DNA of 64,000 bases from Lindgomyces ingoldianus. Taxonomy: Eukaryota; Ascomycota; Dothideomycetes; Pleosporales; Lindgomycetaceae. The notes beneath the pieces were generated by a model. It had not been told where the DNA came from and made no database searches. It saw nothing but the letters and a program-made list of their open reading frames with translations. Position numbers and translations under genes: made by a program. The stretch covers positions 874,855 to 938,854 of the forward strand of contig NW_022985173.1 of the NCBI RefSeq assembly GCF_010093535.1, given 5' to 3'. The stretch's first letter is position 1. Each line of letters begins with the position of its first letter. Shown here in pieces: positions 10,142 to 21,101 of the stretch.

Positions 10142-12551
10142 TCAGAACAAATCCCTCATAATGCGAGAGAGCTCATCCTCATGCCCAAAGACACTTGCCA
10201 GCTCTCCATTCGACAGTTCTGCAGAAGAGAGTGCATAGCCATTCTGTAACACACTCGAAAAGCCACCGGCAGCCTCAAAGAGACTTGTAAGATCTGATGC
10301 CATTCCATGCGGAGTATCCAAGGGATGGCTATTTCGGCCATTCGAGAAGATGGCCATCTCATCCACCTGATGGCCCGCAAGACCTGCCATCGCCACTGCT
10401 GCCGAGGAGTGCGCGTCTGCCGTCTCAACAGCCCGGACATTCAAGCCTAGCCTTGGTCCGACCTCCTTCAGTACCCTGATCGTCTTCCATAGTCGTTTCG
10501 AGACATATGAGTTAGCCGAAAACCCACGCACCAAATCGAGAGCCATGTAGAACTCGTCCCGACATTGAGAGCTGAACTCAGCTGGAGCGTGTGCAACAGC
10601 TAGAAACAGAACCGCCAAAGCTGAGATGAGGAAGTAATTGAACATTGTTTGTTGCGTCCGGTAGATGTCTGATGTTTGGTTGATGTAAGTCAGGATGCGA
10701 ATTGTATCTTTGGAGACCTTTACAACAGTGTGTGCGAACTCAAGGTTCTCCATGATACTTGTTGCTGTGTGTAGTACTGGCCGGTAAATGAGGATGCGCA
10801 TTTGGTTTGCTCGGAGATAAAGCGCCACCTGAAGACGATGAATTCCTCGAGAGGGTGGGTCCGCTGATCGGCCGCTTTCGGGATGCACAAATTTCAAAGA
10901 TTCTGGAATCGATCGATGCCAGTTCAAGACTTGGAAATCGAGGAAGCCAATATCCTCCTTGTTGATATTGTTCTGCGCCCCATCGGAGTTGGCAATGGAT
11001 TTCCACACCTTGGATCCAATGGTGCTGTACGATATCATTGCATTTAAATAGGGTGTGGAATCGTCCTGGCAAACATGTTATGACAACTCACCAAGGTGAG
11101 CTATGGGGAACTTACTGGTTTCGGCAGATTCGGGTCAATATCTGCGTCTTGCAGAGCGAATGGCATCCCGGTTCCAAAACTCCAACGACGATCGAGAACG
11201 TAAACTGACCAAAAGGTGCGAATCGCGCTTGATTGTTCCTCTGGATCAGCAAAGACAGTGTTGTAAGTCTCACGGCGATGGAGGCCTAGCTCTAAACACT
11301 GTCGGGCTGCTAATCCGATAATGCGCCAGGCGAGCGCTTCATCATCCCTGTGGAAATGGTACATGGCCTGACACGCATTAGCATTTAATCGAAATTGCTA
11401 TAATTATGGAACTCACAGTTAGCGCCAGCATATTAATACCCTTAAGATCAACAGGCTCGAGAAGGGTTCGCTCTATGACTTTGTGCACATTCTCAAACAG
11501 TTTCTCCCCCAGCGGATTCTTTCCATAGCCCTCAAGAATCAAGGCAGTCGCGAGAATCAATTTAAGAATACTGGTCTGAGCGTCCATGATCGCGTCGGCC
11601 CCAGGAAGGCCGCCTTGCATAAGACCAGATCTTGTGGCTGCCTCCACGAAGGAAAAAAGCATTTCGGTGTAACGAACGACCTTGGAAATATCCATAAAGG
11701 GATACATCATGCCCATTTCTTCGTGCCAAACATGCACTAGGCGGATCGCCTCGTGCTTCGTGAGAGACCAAATCGGATCCTTTTCTGCATGTAGGACGGG
11801 TTTTGACAGCACAGCGTTGGTCGCAGGCGGAGAAGCCATTGGGGTAGCATCTTGGGTCACCACGCCCTCGTCCAGACCGTCCTCCGGTCCCGTAATCCCC
11901 ATTGTCTTTAAGCTCGACTTAGCGACTCCCAGATTGAATGCGCTTGAAGTCGGCCCGTGGAATCGTGGATGCTTTGTGAAGGACTTGCTTCGCTGGTGGG
12001 TTGGAGACTGAGGAATGATCGGCGTCTGGGCCATGGAAATGGACCGGGCATAGTCCTGCGTGTTGTACGGAGTGCTCATCGAGCCCGCGCTCTGGGAATC
12101 GACCTGGGTCTTGAGGGAGTTGAGGTTCGCGAAGAGCTGATCGACCTGCTCTTGGAGGGATGTGATGTGCGCCGTCATTTGCTTGAACTCACTGAACGCA
12201 GTTAGACAAGTTGTGTTTGCGCATTAAGGGGACACTAACTCTGATTCTTTGAAATTGTTGCAGCAATTTGGCGCATACAGACACTCGAGCGATAGGTTCC
12301 CGCATCGCTGGCACGGAGTCTGCCCATTGCACTTGATCTTGCGCCTCTTGCACTCATTGCTAAAGATATTATCAGTACGCAATCCATTCCTCCGATCATA
12401 TGCAAGCCACCTACCAAGCAATCGAGATATAGCGATTCCGCTTTGCCCGTGGCTGCGTGCTGCCCTCCTCGCTCTTCCGCTTCTGTGGCCCGCTGGCCTC
12501 GTTCGGTGGACTCATAGTCTCGCTACCGTTCACTGTTGACGTTGAAGCCAT
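10142..12551 (-). CDS. Zn(II)2Cys6 fungal transcription factor
   Basis: Five exons (12551-12415, 12359-12240, 12191-11417, 11367-11116, 11065-10142) give 735 residues. The first splice falls inside the zinc cluster: Cys 46, 49, 56, 62, 65 and 72 in the exact C-x2-C-x6-C-x5-C-x2-C-x6-C spacing (ACNECKRRKIKC, CQRCGNLSLEC). A nuclear-localisation-like basic stretch (PRAKRNR) precedes it. A heptad helix (ITSLQEQVDQLFANLNSLK) follows, probably for dimerisation. The remainder is the fungal-specific regulatory domain (ALAWRIIGLAARQCLELGLH, WSVYVLDRRWSFGTGMPFAL). Such factors bind CGG-containing repeats and regulate nutrient or secondary metabolic genes. An in-frame ATG at 12653 could add 34 residues. 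The specific target is unknown; the monooxygenase just upstream on the same strand is a candidate. Confidence 0.9.
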
Positions 12552-12706
12552 GTCCGCAGGTAGTCCGAAAGCGGTTGGTCGCACGGCGAGGGAGCGAGGG
12601 AGGGAGAGGTGCTGTGAAGTTGGGACCGGGTTCACCGAGCTCGGGCCCGTCACTTCTTCTGGGGTTTATGCGGGGAAGGAACCCCGAGGTGCGAATGGCG
12701 CCCACC

Positions 12707-12715
12707 CACGTGATG
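12707..12715. promoter_or_regulatory. CACGTGATG motif upstream of the Zn2Cys6 gene
   Basis: An E-box-type palindromic core (CACGTG) followed by ATG lies about 155 nt upstream of the regulator's ATG. The same 9-mer occurs at 9982-9990, and CACGTGATT at 62007-62015. bHLH factors bind this core in fungi. Function here is inferred only. Confidence 0.35.
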
Positions 12716-12836
12716 TCCGCAGCTCACCAATGAGGGGTAGTGTGAAACACATCACACTTGGTTTATCGTGGCAGTGAAGACGGGTATATAGGCTACGTTT
12801 GGCTCCTATGGTACTCTACGAACGTCGTCAACTGCT

Positions 12837-14874
12837 TTAAGCAGACGATATTTGACCCTTTGCAACAGTCAAGAGTTGGATGGCTTGAGCCAGCACTTCT
12901 TGTACACCATGTTGCAGCATTGCTTTCACATCACGTACTCTTAGCCCCCTCTTTCGGACATGGTAAGACCCGACAATCAACAGAGCAACAGTAACAAGGC
13001 GAATAACCCGCTTCGTCTGCTTCTTCGCCAGCCCCTGCTTTGTATACGCCACGTTCCAGTCATTCCACTTGGGGAAGACACAGCGACGGTAGAAGTCAAT
13101 CTGGGTGTATCTAGGCCAAGAGAGTCAGTCTGAGTTGGGGCTGTGTATACTTAGTAATACTTACGGATAGACCGTCGAATTCCATCCGTCCTTGGTGTAA
13201 TACCAACTCGAGCATCCGCCGTTCATCCACACTGTGTTCTTCAGACTCCTCTGGATCTCCGCAGTGTATGCAACCTCGGCTTCATGCTTTACATCCACAG
13301 CGGTTGCATCTCCGTTCAAGAGTAGCTTGATGAACTTTAGGGAGTAATTGACCGTGTTCTCGCTCGCCATGACGACGGAGGAATGCCCAGTAGCGGTATT
13401 GGGCCCGAAGATGATGAAGAAATTCGGGAAGCCGTCCATTGCAGTGCCTTGGTATGCTTGCGGCCCACCTCGTTCTTCCATCGTTTCGACGAGATCCTTA
13501 CCTCCCTTACCTGCAACTTTCAATGGATGCAACCACTTCGTAGTATCGAAACCATTCGCGAGGACAATCACGTCAGCGGGAACCTCCCTCTCGGGCAGGT
13601 TTGATTTTGAATCCTCTGGATATGACACCCCGGGCCCAATGATGACGCTGTGTTCCTTGACCGTCTTCAAAGGCTGAGCCGTGAGTTCTATCTTAGGATC
13701 ACTCAGACTCTCGAACCACCTCTTGTCAAAAATCCTTCTCTTGCAACCAACTCCGTAGTTTGGTGTCAAAATCTCATGATACTTCTTGGGCACCATCTTC
13801 TTCATGCGTCCCAACATCCTTTCTTCGTACAGCTTACGGTGCTTGGCGGCCCATTCAGATCCACCAAACAACCTGAAATCCCATTCCCCACCGGCGAAGA
13901 TGGAGAATCGAAGGGCCGATAAAAGACCAGGGATCCTCATGAGTCTTACACTGTTCTTCTCCCACCACTCGTCGCCTCCGGGAGGTGGGAAGCTTGGAAC
14001 TACCCATGGAGGCGATCGCATGAGTTGCACGACTGATTTAGCATTGTAAGGCGCGTTGATGAGTCTCGGGACGAGCTGAGCGGAGGAGCATCCAGTTCCA
14101 ACAACCACCACATTCTTATCCGTGAAATCGACCGTGTCATCCCATCGAGCGGAATGGAAAAGAGGGCCTTTGAAGTCTTCGAATCCAGTAGCGTCATCTG
14201 GCCAGCCTTTCGGCTCCACGAGGCCGCCTACGCAACTGATGACAGCTTTGGCACGGACAAGTTCGGTATCAGAGTAGACAGCTGCTTCTCCCTTTTCTTT
14301 GACGACCTTCATGCGATCCTTAGCTCCAAGATCGCCCATACCAGCAACCAGTCGCCGAAGAGTAACCTCCCAGAGCTGCTCGTCTTCAAGCCACCGGCAT
14401 TGTTCTACATCGGTATCGCATTGAATCTTATCCGTGATTTGGTATTTCTGGCAGACATGATGGTAATATTGAACGATTTCGCGGCCGGGAGGATGAAAAG
14501 AGGTCCAATTCGGATTCTGTGCGAAAGAGAACGAATAGAAGGCGCTGGGAACATCGCTGTGCATCACAAATCAACTCTAGTGATTCTGTTGCTCGAGGAT
14601 CGTACTACTTACCACGCAACGCCGGGGTATCGATTGATCCACCTGCGAGAAGATTGATTAGCGACAGCGCTTGGATGTGCCTCTGACTGTGAGCTTACCA
14701 TGTGCCTCCGATCCCTGCTTGACGATCAAAGATTCGGAATTGATCAAATCCAAGCTCATCCTTTAGTCTACATGCCATAGCTATCCCTGAAGCCCCCGCG
14801 CCAACGATGAGGACGGGGTAGTATGTGTAAGCATTGTTGTCGTAGCCATTGACGCGACGAATGGTTTCCCCCAT
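12837..14874 (-). CDS. Baeyer-Villiger-type flavin monooxygenase
   Basis: Four exons (14874-14699, 14642-14613, 14556-13165, 13110-12837) give 623 residues. An FAD-binding GAGASG lies at residues 25-30. GGTWWINRYPG is built across a 30-nt exon. The type I Baeyer-Villiger fingerprint F-x-G-x3-H-x3-W-D (FKGPLFHSARWD) is at about 197-208, and a second nucleotide-binding motif for NADPH (GTGCSSAQ) at about 222-229. The YPYTQIDFYRR segment is also typical. The C-terminal exon carries a hydrophobic helix (VIRLVTVALLIVGSYHV), so membrane anchoring is possible. The reaction is insertion of oxygen next to a ketone, or a related oxidation; the substrate is unknown. The gene lies 285 bp upstream of a Zn2Cys6 regulator on the same strand. 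No polyketide or peptide synthase is nearby, so a biosynthetic cluster is not shown. Confidence 0.92.
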
Positions 14875-15772
14875 GCTGAAAGTAGGTGCTAAAACTATAG
14901 AGGTATAGAGACCGATCGCAGAGAAACTGCCTGGTAAAGGAAAGGGAAGGAAAGAAGGTTGCAACTATAAACTGACGTGGGGCTTAACCGCACCTTATGC
15001 ACGCTTCCACCGATTCAATCCAGGAAATGTGGAACACCTCTGAACTACCCGTTGGCCGTACCCGAATTCTGGAACTCGAGCTAGTTGATTCTCCCGACGG
15101 TCTCATAGCGAGACCGAGCTGCAGATGCAGGGGCAGATGTTGCTAAAACGAGGGCGGGGAGTCTGGCTTTGTTCGTTCTCACAGAGGTTCAAACAACCTC
15201 GGCACGGACGATTGACCAGGTTGCCTGAGTTCGTATGCGATTTCCTGGGCCAAGATTTGGATCCCCGCATACCTCTTACGATGCTGATGCCATTTTGTGT
15301 CGTCAAGGCCTACTCATCCAGGAGGGAGAATCCCTCGGCCCAGGTCTCTTCGCTAGGCTGCCTATCGGCCATCTTGCTGTTGAGCGATGCTCTGAATGTG
15401 CCAGGCTAGAATCGGCATTAGATGAATTAACCGTTTTTACGTGCATGTCACGAGCGTTTCACTGCAGCAGGTAGGGATGACGTTTGGGAATTCCTTTTCC
15501 TGGGGAAGATATACCGAATCCGACCATCGTGCTTCTGAGATGCGCGTACCTATCACGTGAGAACGCTCCAAGGCTGTGCGTCGACCAAAGCTTAACACTG
15601 GCTTCCAGAGGATCCTGTGGTTCACCTCTGATGCTCAACGCACCAGTGCATCAACGCCTTGCATTGTCACAGTATACAATTTTCCTGTGGCATTCCTCTA
15701 TACATAATGCTGCAACTTCACCCGTAAACCATTTGTAGAATAGGCTTATAAATAAGACTCAGGCAGACTAAG
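14875..15772. other. Intergenic, divergent promoter region
   Basis: Lies between the monooxygenase (minus) and TFB4 (plus). It contains a TCACGTGA palindrome at 15553-15560. Open frames here have no family features. Confidence 0.5.
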
Positions 15773-17060
15773 ATGAACGCCATTGACGGCACGGATCGTC
15801 AAATAAAGGCAGACGACAGTACAATTCTCCTCACGCTCAGAGGACCCGATAAGATTAACAACTTCTAGGACCCCCGCCCTCTCTCCTCGCCATAGTCCTC
15901 GACACAAACCCGCATGCCTGGGCCCACCTGTCCTCCGTCCTACCCCTCTCCGCCGCCATATCTAATCTCCTCGTCTTCATAAATGCACACCTCGCGTCCG
16001 GCAATGCAAACGAAATCGCCGTCATCGCATCCCACACACACAAGGCTGAATGGCTATACCCAACCCCCAAAGACAATCTACCACGCAGGCGTCCCAACGG
16101 AGCCGCGAACGGAGATATAGAAATAAACGGCCTGCCCAAAGAGCCCAGCGTACCCGAGAACCCGAACAAATACAGGCAATTTGCTGTGCTTGAAAACGCC
16201 ATTCTCTCAAACTTCTCCAAACTTCTGGACTCGACGACCGAAAGGGATCTTGCGTCCACACCCACAACCCAGGTTGGTGGCGCACTCTCCCTCGCCCTTT
16301 CGTACGTTGCAAAATCCACGCTCCTCCATTCCCCCGTAGACTCTCTCGCAGGCGACAATCCGCTTTCTGCACTCGCAGATTCAGAGACAGTGCATACAGC
16401 GCGTGTATCACTGACCTCGCGGATATTGATTGTCTCCGTCTCTGGCGATTTAGCCAACCAATACATTCCAGTGATGAACTCGATATTCGCTGCACAGCGA
16501 AAGCGGATACCAATAGATATTCTCAAGTTGGCCGGGGATACGGTATTGCTACAGCAGGCTTCGGACGCCACAGGCGGGGTTTATATGAAACCCGAGAGAC
16601 CGGAAGGGCTCCTACAATATCTCATGATGGCATTCCTACCAGACTCGACAGCCAGACGAAGTCTCATCATGCCCAGCACCAGCGGCGTAGATTTCCGTGC
16701 CGCATGTTTCTGTCACCGCAAAGTAGTTGACATTGGCTTTGTCTGTAGTGTGTGCCTTAGCAGTAAGTCGTTCCCTTTCTCTTCCGCTTCCCCCACTTCC
16801 TCCCCCAGCCATCACAAATTGTAGACCGTAAGCTGTAAGCTGTAAGCTGTAAACTGAATTTTGTAGTATTCTGCACCCCAGATCTACCCTCCAATCTCTG
16901 TCTGACATGCGGATCCTACCTCTCTCTCCGCAGTGCCCAAATTGCTACCCCGGCTCTCATCCCCCGCAAAAAGAAAAAGAAGAAACGAGCCGGTGGCACC
17001 GATTCTGCGACCCCTGGTGGAAACACGCCGGCAGGTTCAGGTACGCCTATGCATGCCTAG
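15773..17060 (+). CDS. TFB4: TFIIH subunit Tfb4 (p34)
   Basis: Three exons (15773-15818, 15869-16762, 16867-17060) give 377 residues. The von Willebrand A-like fold begins at about residue 18 (SLLAIVLDTNPHAW, LLVFINAHLASGNANEIAVIASH) and includes SRILIVSVSGDLANQYIPVMN and the RIPIDILKLAGD strand. The C-terminal C4 zinc domain is assembled across intron 2 (CFCHRK, GFVCSVCLS, then CLTCGSYL). A Lys-rich tail (RKKKKKKR) ends the protein. Tfb4 pairs with Tfb2/Ssl1 in the core of TFIIH and is needed for transcription initiation and nucleotide excision repair. Exon 1 is only 46 nt; the join creates the expected Pro-rich start of the domain. Intron 2 (104 nt) is about twice the local norm and holds a heptamer repeat. 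Confidence 0.95.
16828..16855 (+). repeat. GTAAGCT heptamer repeat inside TFB4 intron 2
   Basis: Three exact GTAAGCT units and one GTAAACT unit are in tandem, ending 11 nt before the acceptor AG. Each unit begins with GTAAG, which matches a 5' splice-site core. Confidence 0.9.
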
Positions 17061-18030
17061 CGAACTTCTCAGAGGCTGGGTGATGGGTGTTTTAATGTAT
17101 GATCTAGAGAGCATCCAGAGCTGAGGGAACTCGGGCGGGATTGCTGTGTTCGTATTGTCGGTACTTTCAGGCGTTGGAACAGGATTATCATCATGCTGTG
17201 ACTGATTAACGTCATGTTTAGAGAGCTAGAGTCTAGAGTCCATGCAAAATCTTTGGCCACAGTATCAGAACCATTATAAATGAAAGCCTAGGTTTCTATT
17301 CTGCCTCCTCACCTATACATTCGGAGCATTAAGAACCATTAATGTGCTCGACGAAAATGAGATGCTCGTAAAGTCCGCGTTGGCGAACCCCTGGAAGCCA
17401 CGAGACTCAGGTAACATATCACAACAACATAGCCAGTTTGCGTGGCGGGCCCAGATTAAGAAAGAAATATTTTGTCTTTTGTACTACCTCCCATTCCTTC
17501 TACACCACGCCGAGTTTCCATGGCCACCCACGGCCCGAGAAACTCCGTACAGGAATCATAATATGATAATAAACCAATTGCTAGAATACACTTATGCCCA
17601 CATCCTTCCATGCATTCATATGCCGAAGCCTCCGAAGCCGTCAGCGCTATCAAAACACCAGGAAATGCTCGCTAAAGTCTGGAGAGGAAGAACACATCGC
17701 ATAGGTGAGAGAAAAGATGTTGAAGTAAGGTTGTAGGGGTGAGAAGTCTTATGTCGTTTGCAGAATGCCGCAGTACACGAGTCGGTAAGTCCTTGAATAT
17801 GACCGAGTTTGTTCAAGACAGGGAAACTGGACTAGTATTAGGGGAAACTACTAAGGGCGGACAGGAGTTTTCGAGGTAGTCTAGGAAAGAATCATTGACT
17901 GTTTTGCAAGTTCCAAGATCCCGGATCAGATATGGCTAGGCCGTGCATTTGTGCGATCGAGCCAAGTTGTAGTGGGTACAACTCTGGACGGAGAACGGGG
18001 GTTTCCTAAAACCCCCTGTAGACCCCGGCA
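17061..18030. other. Intergenic (convergent 3' ends)
   Basis: Lies between the TFB4 stop and the taspase-like gene stop. A 130-codon open frame near 17.4-17.7 kb has no domain or splice support. No gene is called. Confidence 0.5.
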
Positions 18031-20129
18031 CTATCGTGAGATGACAGTGGTTTTCTTTCTCCGCCGATATCGTAACATACGTCCGCCTTGGGCGATGCTT
18101 CCGTTACCACTGCTGCGTGACATCGCACACCATGGCTTCGATTCATCTGAATGCATGGACGCCATTGCGAAGGAATCTGTGTTATGGCCGTAGTAAAGAA
18201 AGACGCCATCAACTGTCTTCTTAACACCTAGTATTCCAATCGCACCAGCGGAATTGCTATTTTTAACACTGGGGTGGCCTGTGAATTGTAAGCATAAAGC
18301 AGGGGAGTCAATATCGAGCAGTAACAAACTCACCCATGAATTCGTTCTCAATCATGTTCTTTAGGGCCTCGTCCTCGGTTACGTCTTGGTATAACCCTCC
18401 TTTGGTTCTTTTGATATTCTGGTATAGACGTTCGGCGCTTACTGTAGCGGCCATTGTAGTTGCCATATGCTCACCGGTGCCACTTGTTACTGTAGCTACG
18501 GTTGTTCTCTCTGGATCATCTTGGTCAACCGGAATCACAGCGGTCCCGATACCGATAAGAGCGGCTGGGCCGACCCTCCCTCGATGTTTCATTCCGATCC
18601 CTCCAGAGGAAGCCCCACATGCGATGTTGCCCCAACTATCGACTGCGATGGCGCCAACAGTGTCCGTAATGTGATCTTCCTGGTCCTTCGTGGGTGAAGA
18701 AGAGGGGACAGCAGTTGGTGGAAATGGTGCAGTTTCATGGACATGATTCAACGGAGTTGGCCATCTAGGTGTGGGGTCCTCGATGTTCTTCTCCGAAGGT
18801 GTCTCTGGTAAAGGCATCTTCATTGCCGCAGCATGTGGTGAATCAGGTGAGGGTTGTATTGTTTTGGCGCTTGATGTGGAATCAGAGTCATCTGAAGAAC
18901 CATCACCAAACGATCTACGAGCTGAAATATGCCCAACACGGTGTCTTGGAGGGTCTTCAGTGTCTTGCATCATAGAGTCTTCTGCCAGAAGTTGCGGTGT
19001 AATGTCTCGTAATGACTTGACTGTCGGAACTTGTTGGGTACTATTGATGAATGCATTCCGAGAAGATTCCATTATGGAATGAGCAGGAGCCATAGGTTGT
19101 CCCCGCACTTGCTCAGATGTAGGTGAATCTGGAGTGTTCATGGCTTCGTCGCTGTTCCAGGATGTTGAAGAGTCAGATAAAGGTTCGGACGGGCCTGATG
19201 GGCTCGTGGAATTTTCTTTCGTCGCGAAAAAGAGCGGATCTTGATCTGAGTCAGGAGGAGATATTGATTGTTGCATGAGAGCTCCCTGCTGGAGCATGTT
19301 TTGCGCGTGCTGGTCCCGCATTTTTTCTCGGACTCTCTCTTCTTCACCGGCATCCGGGATCCTCACCGAAATCCTCATTGTGGATGTATGAGCACCCTGC
19401 TTCTTCGCCTTTCGCTCTGCTGCTTTGAGATCCGCTCTCCATCGGATCCATCTCTCTTTGGCTGCTGGTGAGATATTTGCGTCCATGGGAAGTATGGGGA
19501 TGCCCATTTCGATGGCAAAGTTTGTCGCCCCTTGCGCCACTAACAGGTTCGGCGGAACGCGGCGAAGCGTTAGAGTCTGCATCGAGTGACTGAGGACACA
19601 TCGCGCCAATGATATTGGATTTTTTATTTCTACTATCAAATTAGCATTGGAAGGGAGGTATATTGAGACCACATACGAGCTACGGCGCCGACAGCGCCAC
19701 TGCGGCCATGATGGTCGACAATGCATGCATCGCACTCCACAACGCCGTCCATGGTGAGGTTGCTTCCGTAACCGGCATTCGTGATCTCTCGGTCTTCTAG
19801 CACTTTGACGGCAATTTCCACCGCGTCAATTGCACTACCTCCATTACGAAGGATCATCATGGCCATAGCAGCAGCCCTATATGAAAGTGAGTCATTTCCC
19901 AGAATGTTAACAACCTAGCTGAAACGAGCAATAAGAATAGAGCGAGAACGTACTCATTGCATGCCTGAAGGTGGATCCTCTCATTCTGAATGCTGTGATA
20001 GCCGGCCCCAGCGTGGACAAATATACAACATACATCGTCTTGAGGGGGGCTTTGGCTTGCTTTGCGAGTGAGCGGCTCCGTCTGGGTTGCACCGTCGATA
20101 GTTCCGAGCTGCTTTGGAAGGGCCGACAT
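18031..20129 (-). CDS. TASP1: Taspase-like threonine protease (Ntn hydrolase, asparaginase family)
   Basis: Four exons (20129-19954, 19876-19677, 19632-18334, 18278-18031) give 640 residues. The alpha part carries FVHAGAGYHS, AAMAMMILRNGGSAIDAVEIAV and the taspase-type NAGYGSNLTMDG...ECDA. The nucleophile is Thr450 in DTVGAIAVDSWGNIACG, followed by GGIGMKHRGRVGPAALIG. The C-terminal exon contributes GVFLYYGHNTDSFAMASM. This family activates itself by cleavage before the Thr, giving alpha and beta subunits. Animal taspase then cuts MLL-type nuclear proteins; the fungal substrate is unknown. Unusual here is a Ser/Pro/Asp-rich, probably disordered insert of roughly 250 residues between the alpha core and the Thr. 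All four exon joins restore family sequence. Confidence 0.92.
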
Positions 20130-21101
20130 CCTCTTGTCTTTGAGGGAGAAGCGTCGGCGGAGGTCCCGAAATCGACCGAATTTATCCAGCTTTAATCACG
20201 GGATCTACCACCTCTTGAGTAGTGAAGATAATCTGGGGTTTGCTGGCGGCTGATTTTTAGAATATTTGTCAGCAAGGGACTATTTGGGGTACCCTCAAGT
20301 TTGGTAGGCTAGAAGACGAGAATTGAGTGATGATGGGGGGGTGAGTTTCTGGTGTTGCTTCGGAACAGGAGAGATGGCGGTGGAAGAGGTGGGGCGGGCG
20401 TCCGGGATAGCTGGAGTGGAGAAGAGAATACTTGTCATATAAGGAGCGACTGAATAGGTACTGAGGCGTCAAGAGAGGAGGTGAAGCTTAGGTAATTGAG
20501 AAGAGGAGAACTGTAGGGTGAAGAATGAGAAATGGATGAAAATCGCTCTAGGCGATGCACCGAGACTCTAGCGGGCTAGAGCTGTGTCAGAGAAATGAGA
20601 GTGGTGAATGCGGTGGGAGGGCGTTGTAAGCGCTGAGGGGGAGGTTAGTTGGAGAGCAGATGTGAGCAATGAGGGCGAAGAGTCAACGGAAACCGCTCCT
20701 TCCCTCAGTTAGGCTCGGAATGTCGGTAGGCCACGTTCCCAGCAATTACATCAGTTCACTCTGACGGGAAGGTATGACATGGTGACCAAGCTTCCAAGTG
20801 TGATGGAAGCGATGGGGCTGTCGTGGTTGTTGCCTTCGACGAGAGAGATATCAATGGCCTGCCTTGAGCTTGATCCGCCGCCCTGCGAGATTCCGCTGTG
20901 GCTTGATTGGCGGGGACATTTGGCGGAGCGGGGTCGCCCTCCCAGTTCCGTCTGTGCGCATTTCGCGCGCCCACATCCAGCAACTCCGCCATCCCACTCT
21001 GACGAATCCAACCACCTCTACCAATTCACACCCGTGCCTTTCTCCGAAGGAACTCCTGAGCTGCTCCTTGCTACCATTTGTCACAGTGAAGAGCAGCGAA
21101 G
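20130..21101. other. Divergent promoter between taspase-like gene and ARP3
   Basis: About 970 bp shared upstream region. The taspase-proximal half is purine-rich on the plus strand. It contains the two palindromes listed at 20542-20581. No gene is seen. Confidence 0.5.
20542..20581. promoter_or_regulatory. Two adjacent palindromes sharing a CTCTAG core
   Basis: ATCGC-TCTAG-GCGAT (20542-20556) and CTCTAGC-GG-GCTAGAG (20566-20581) are perfect inverted repeats placed 9 bp apart in the shared upstream region. They resemble paired binding sites for a dimeric factor. No factor is known to me. Confidence 0.4.

Noticed and set aside
10142..14874. Secondary-metabolite gene cluster
   Set aside because: Only a regulator and one monooxygenase. 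No polyketide synthase, peptide synthetase, terpene cyclase or transporter nearby.
17344..17736. 130-codon plus-strand open frame
   Set aside because: No domain or codon-like pattern. It lies in the 3' gap between converging genes.
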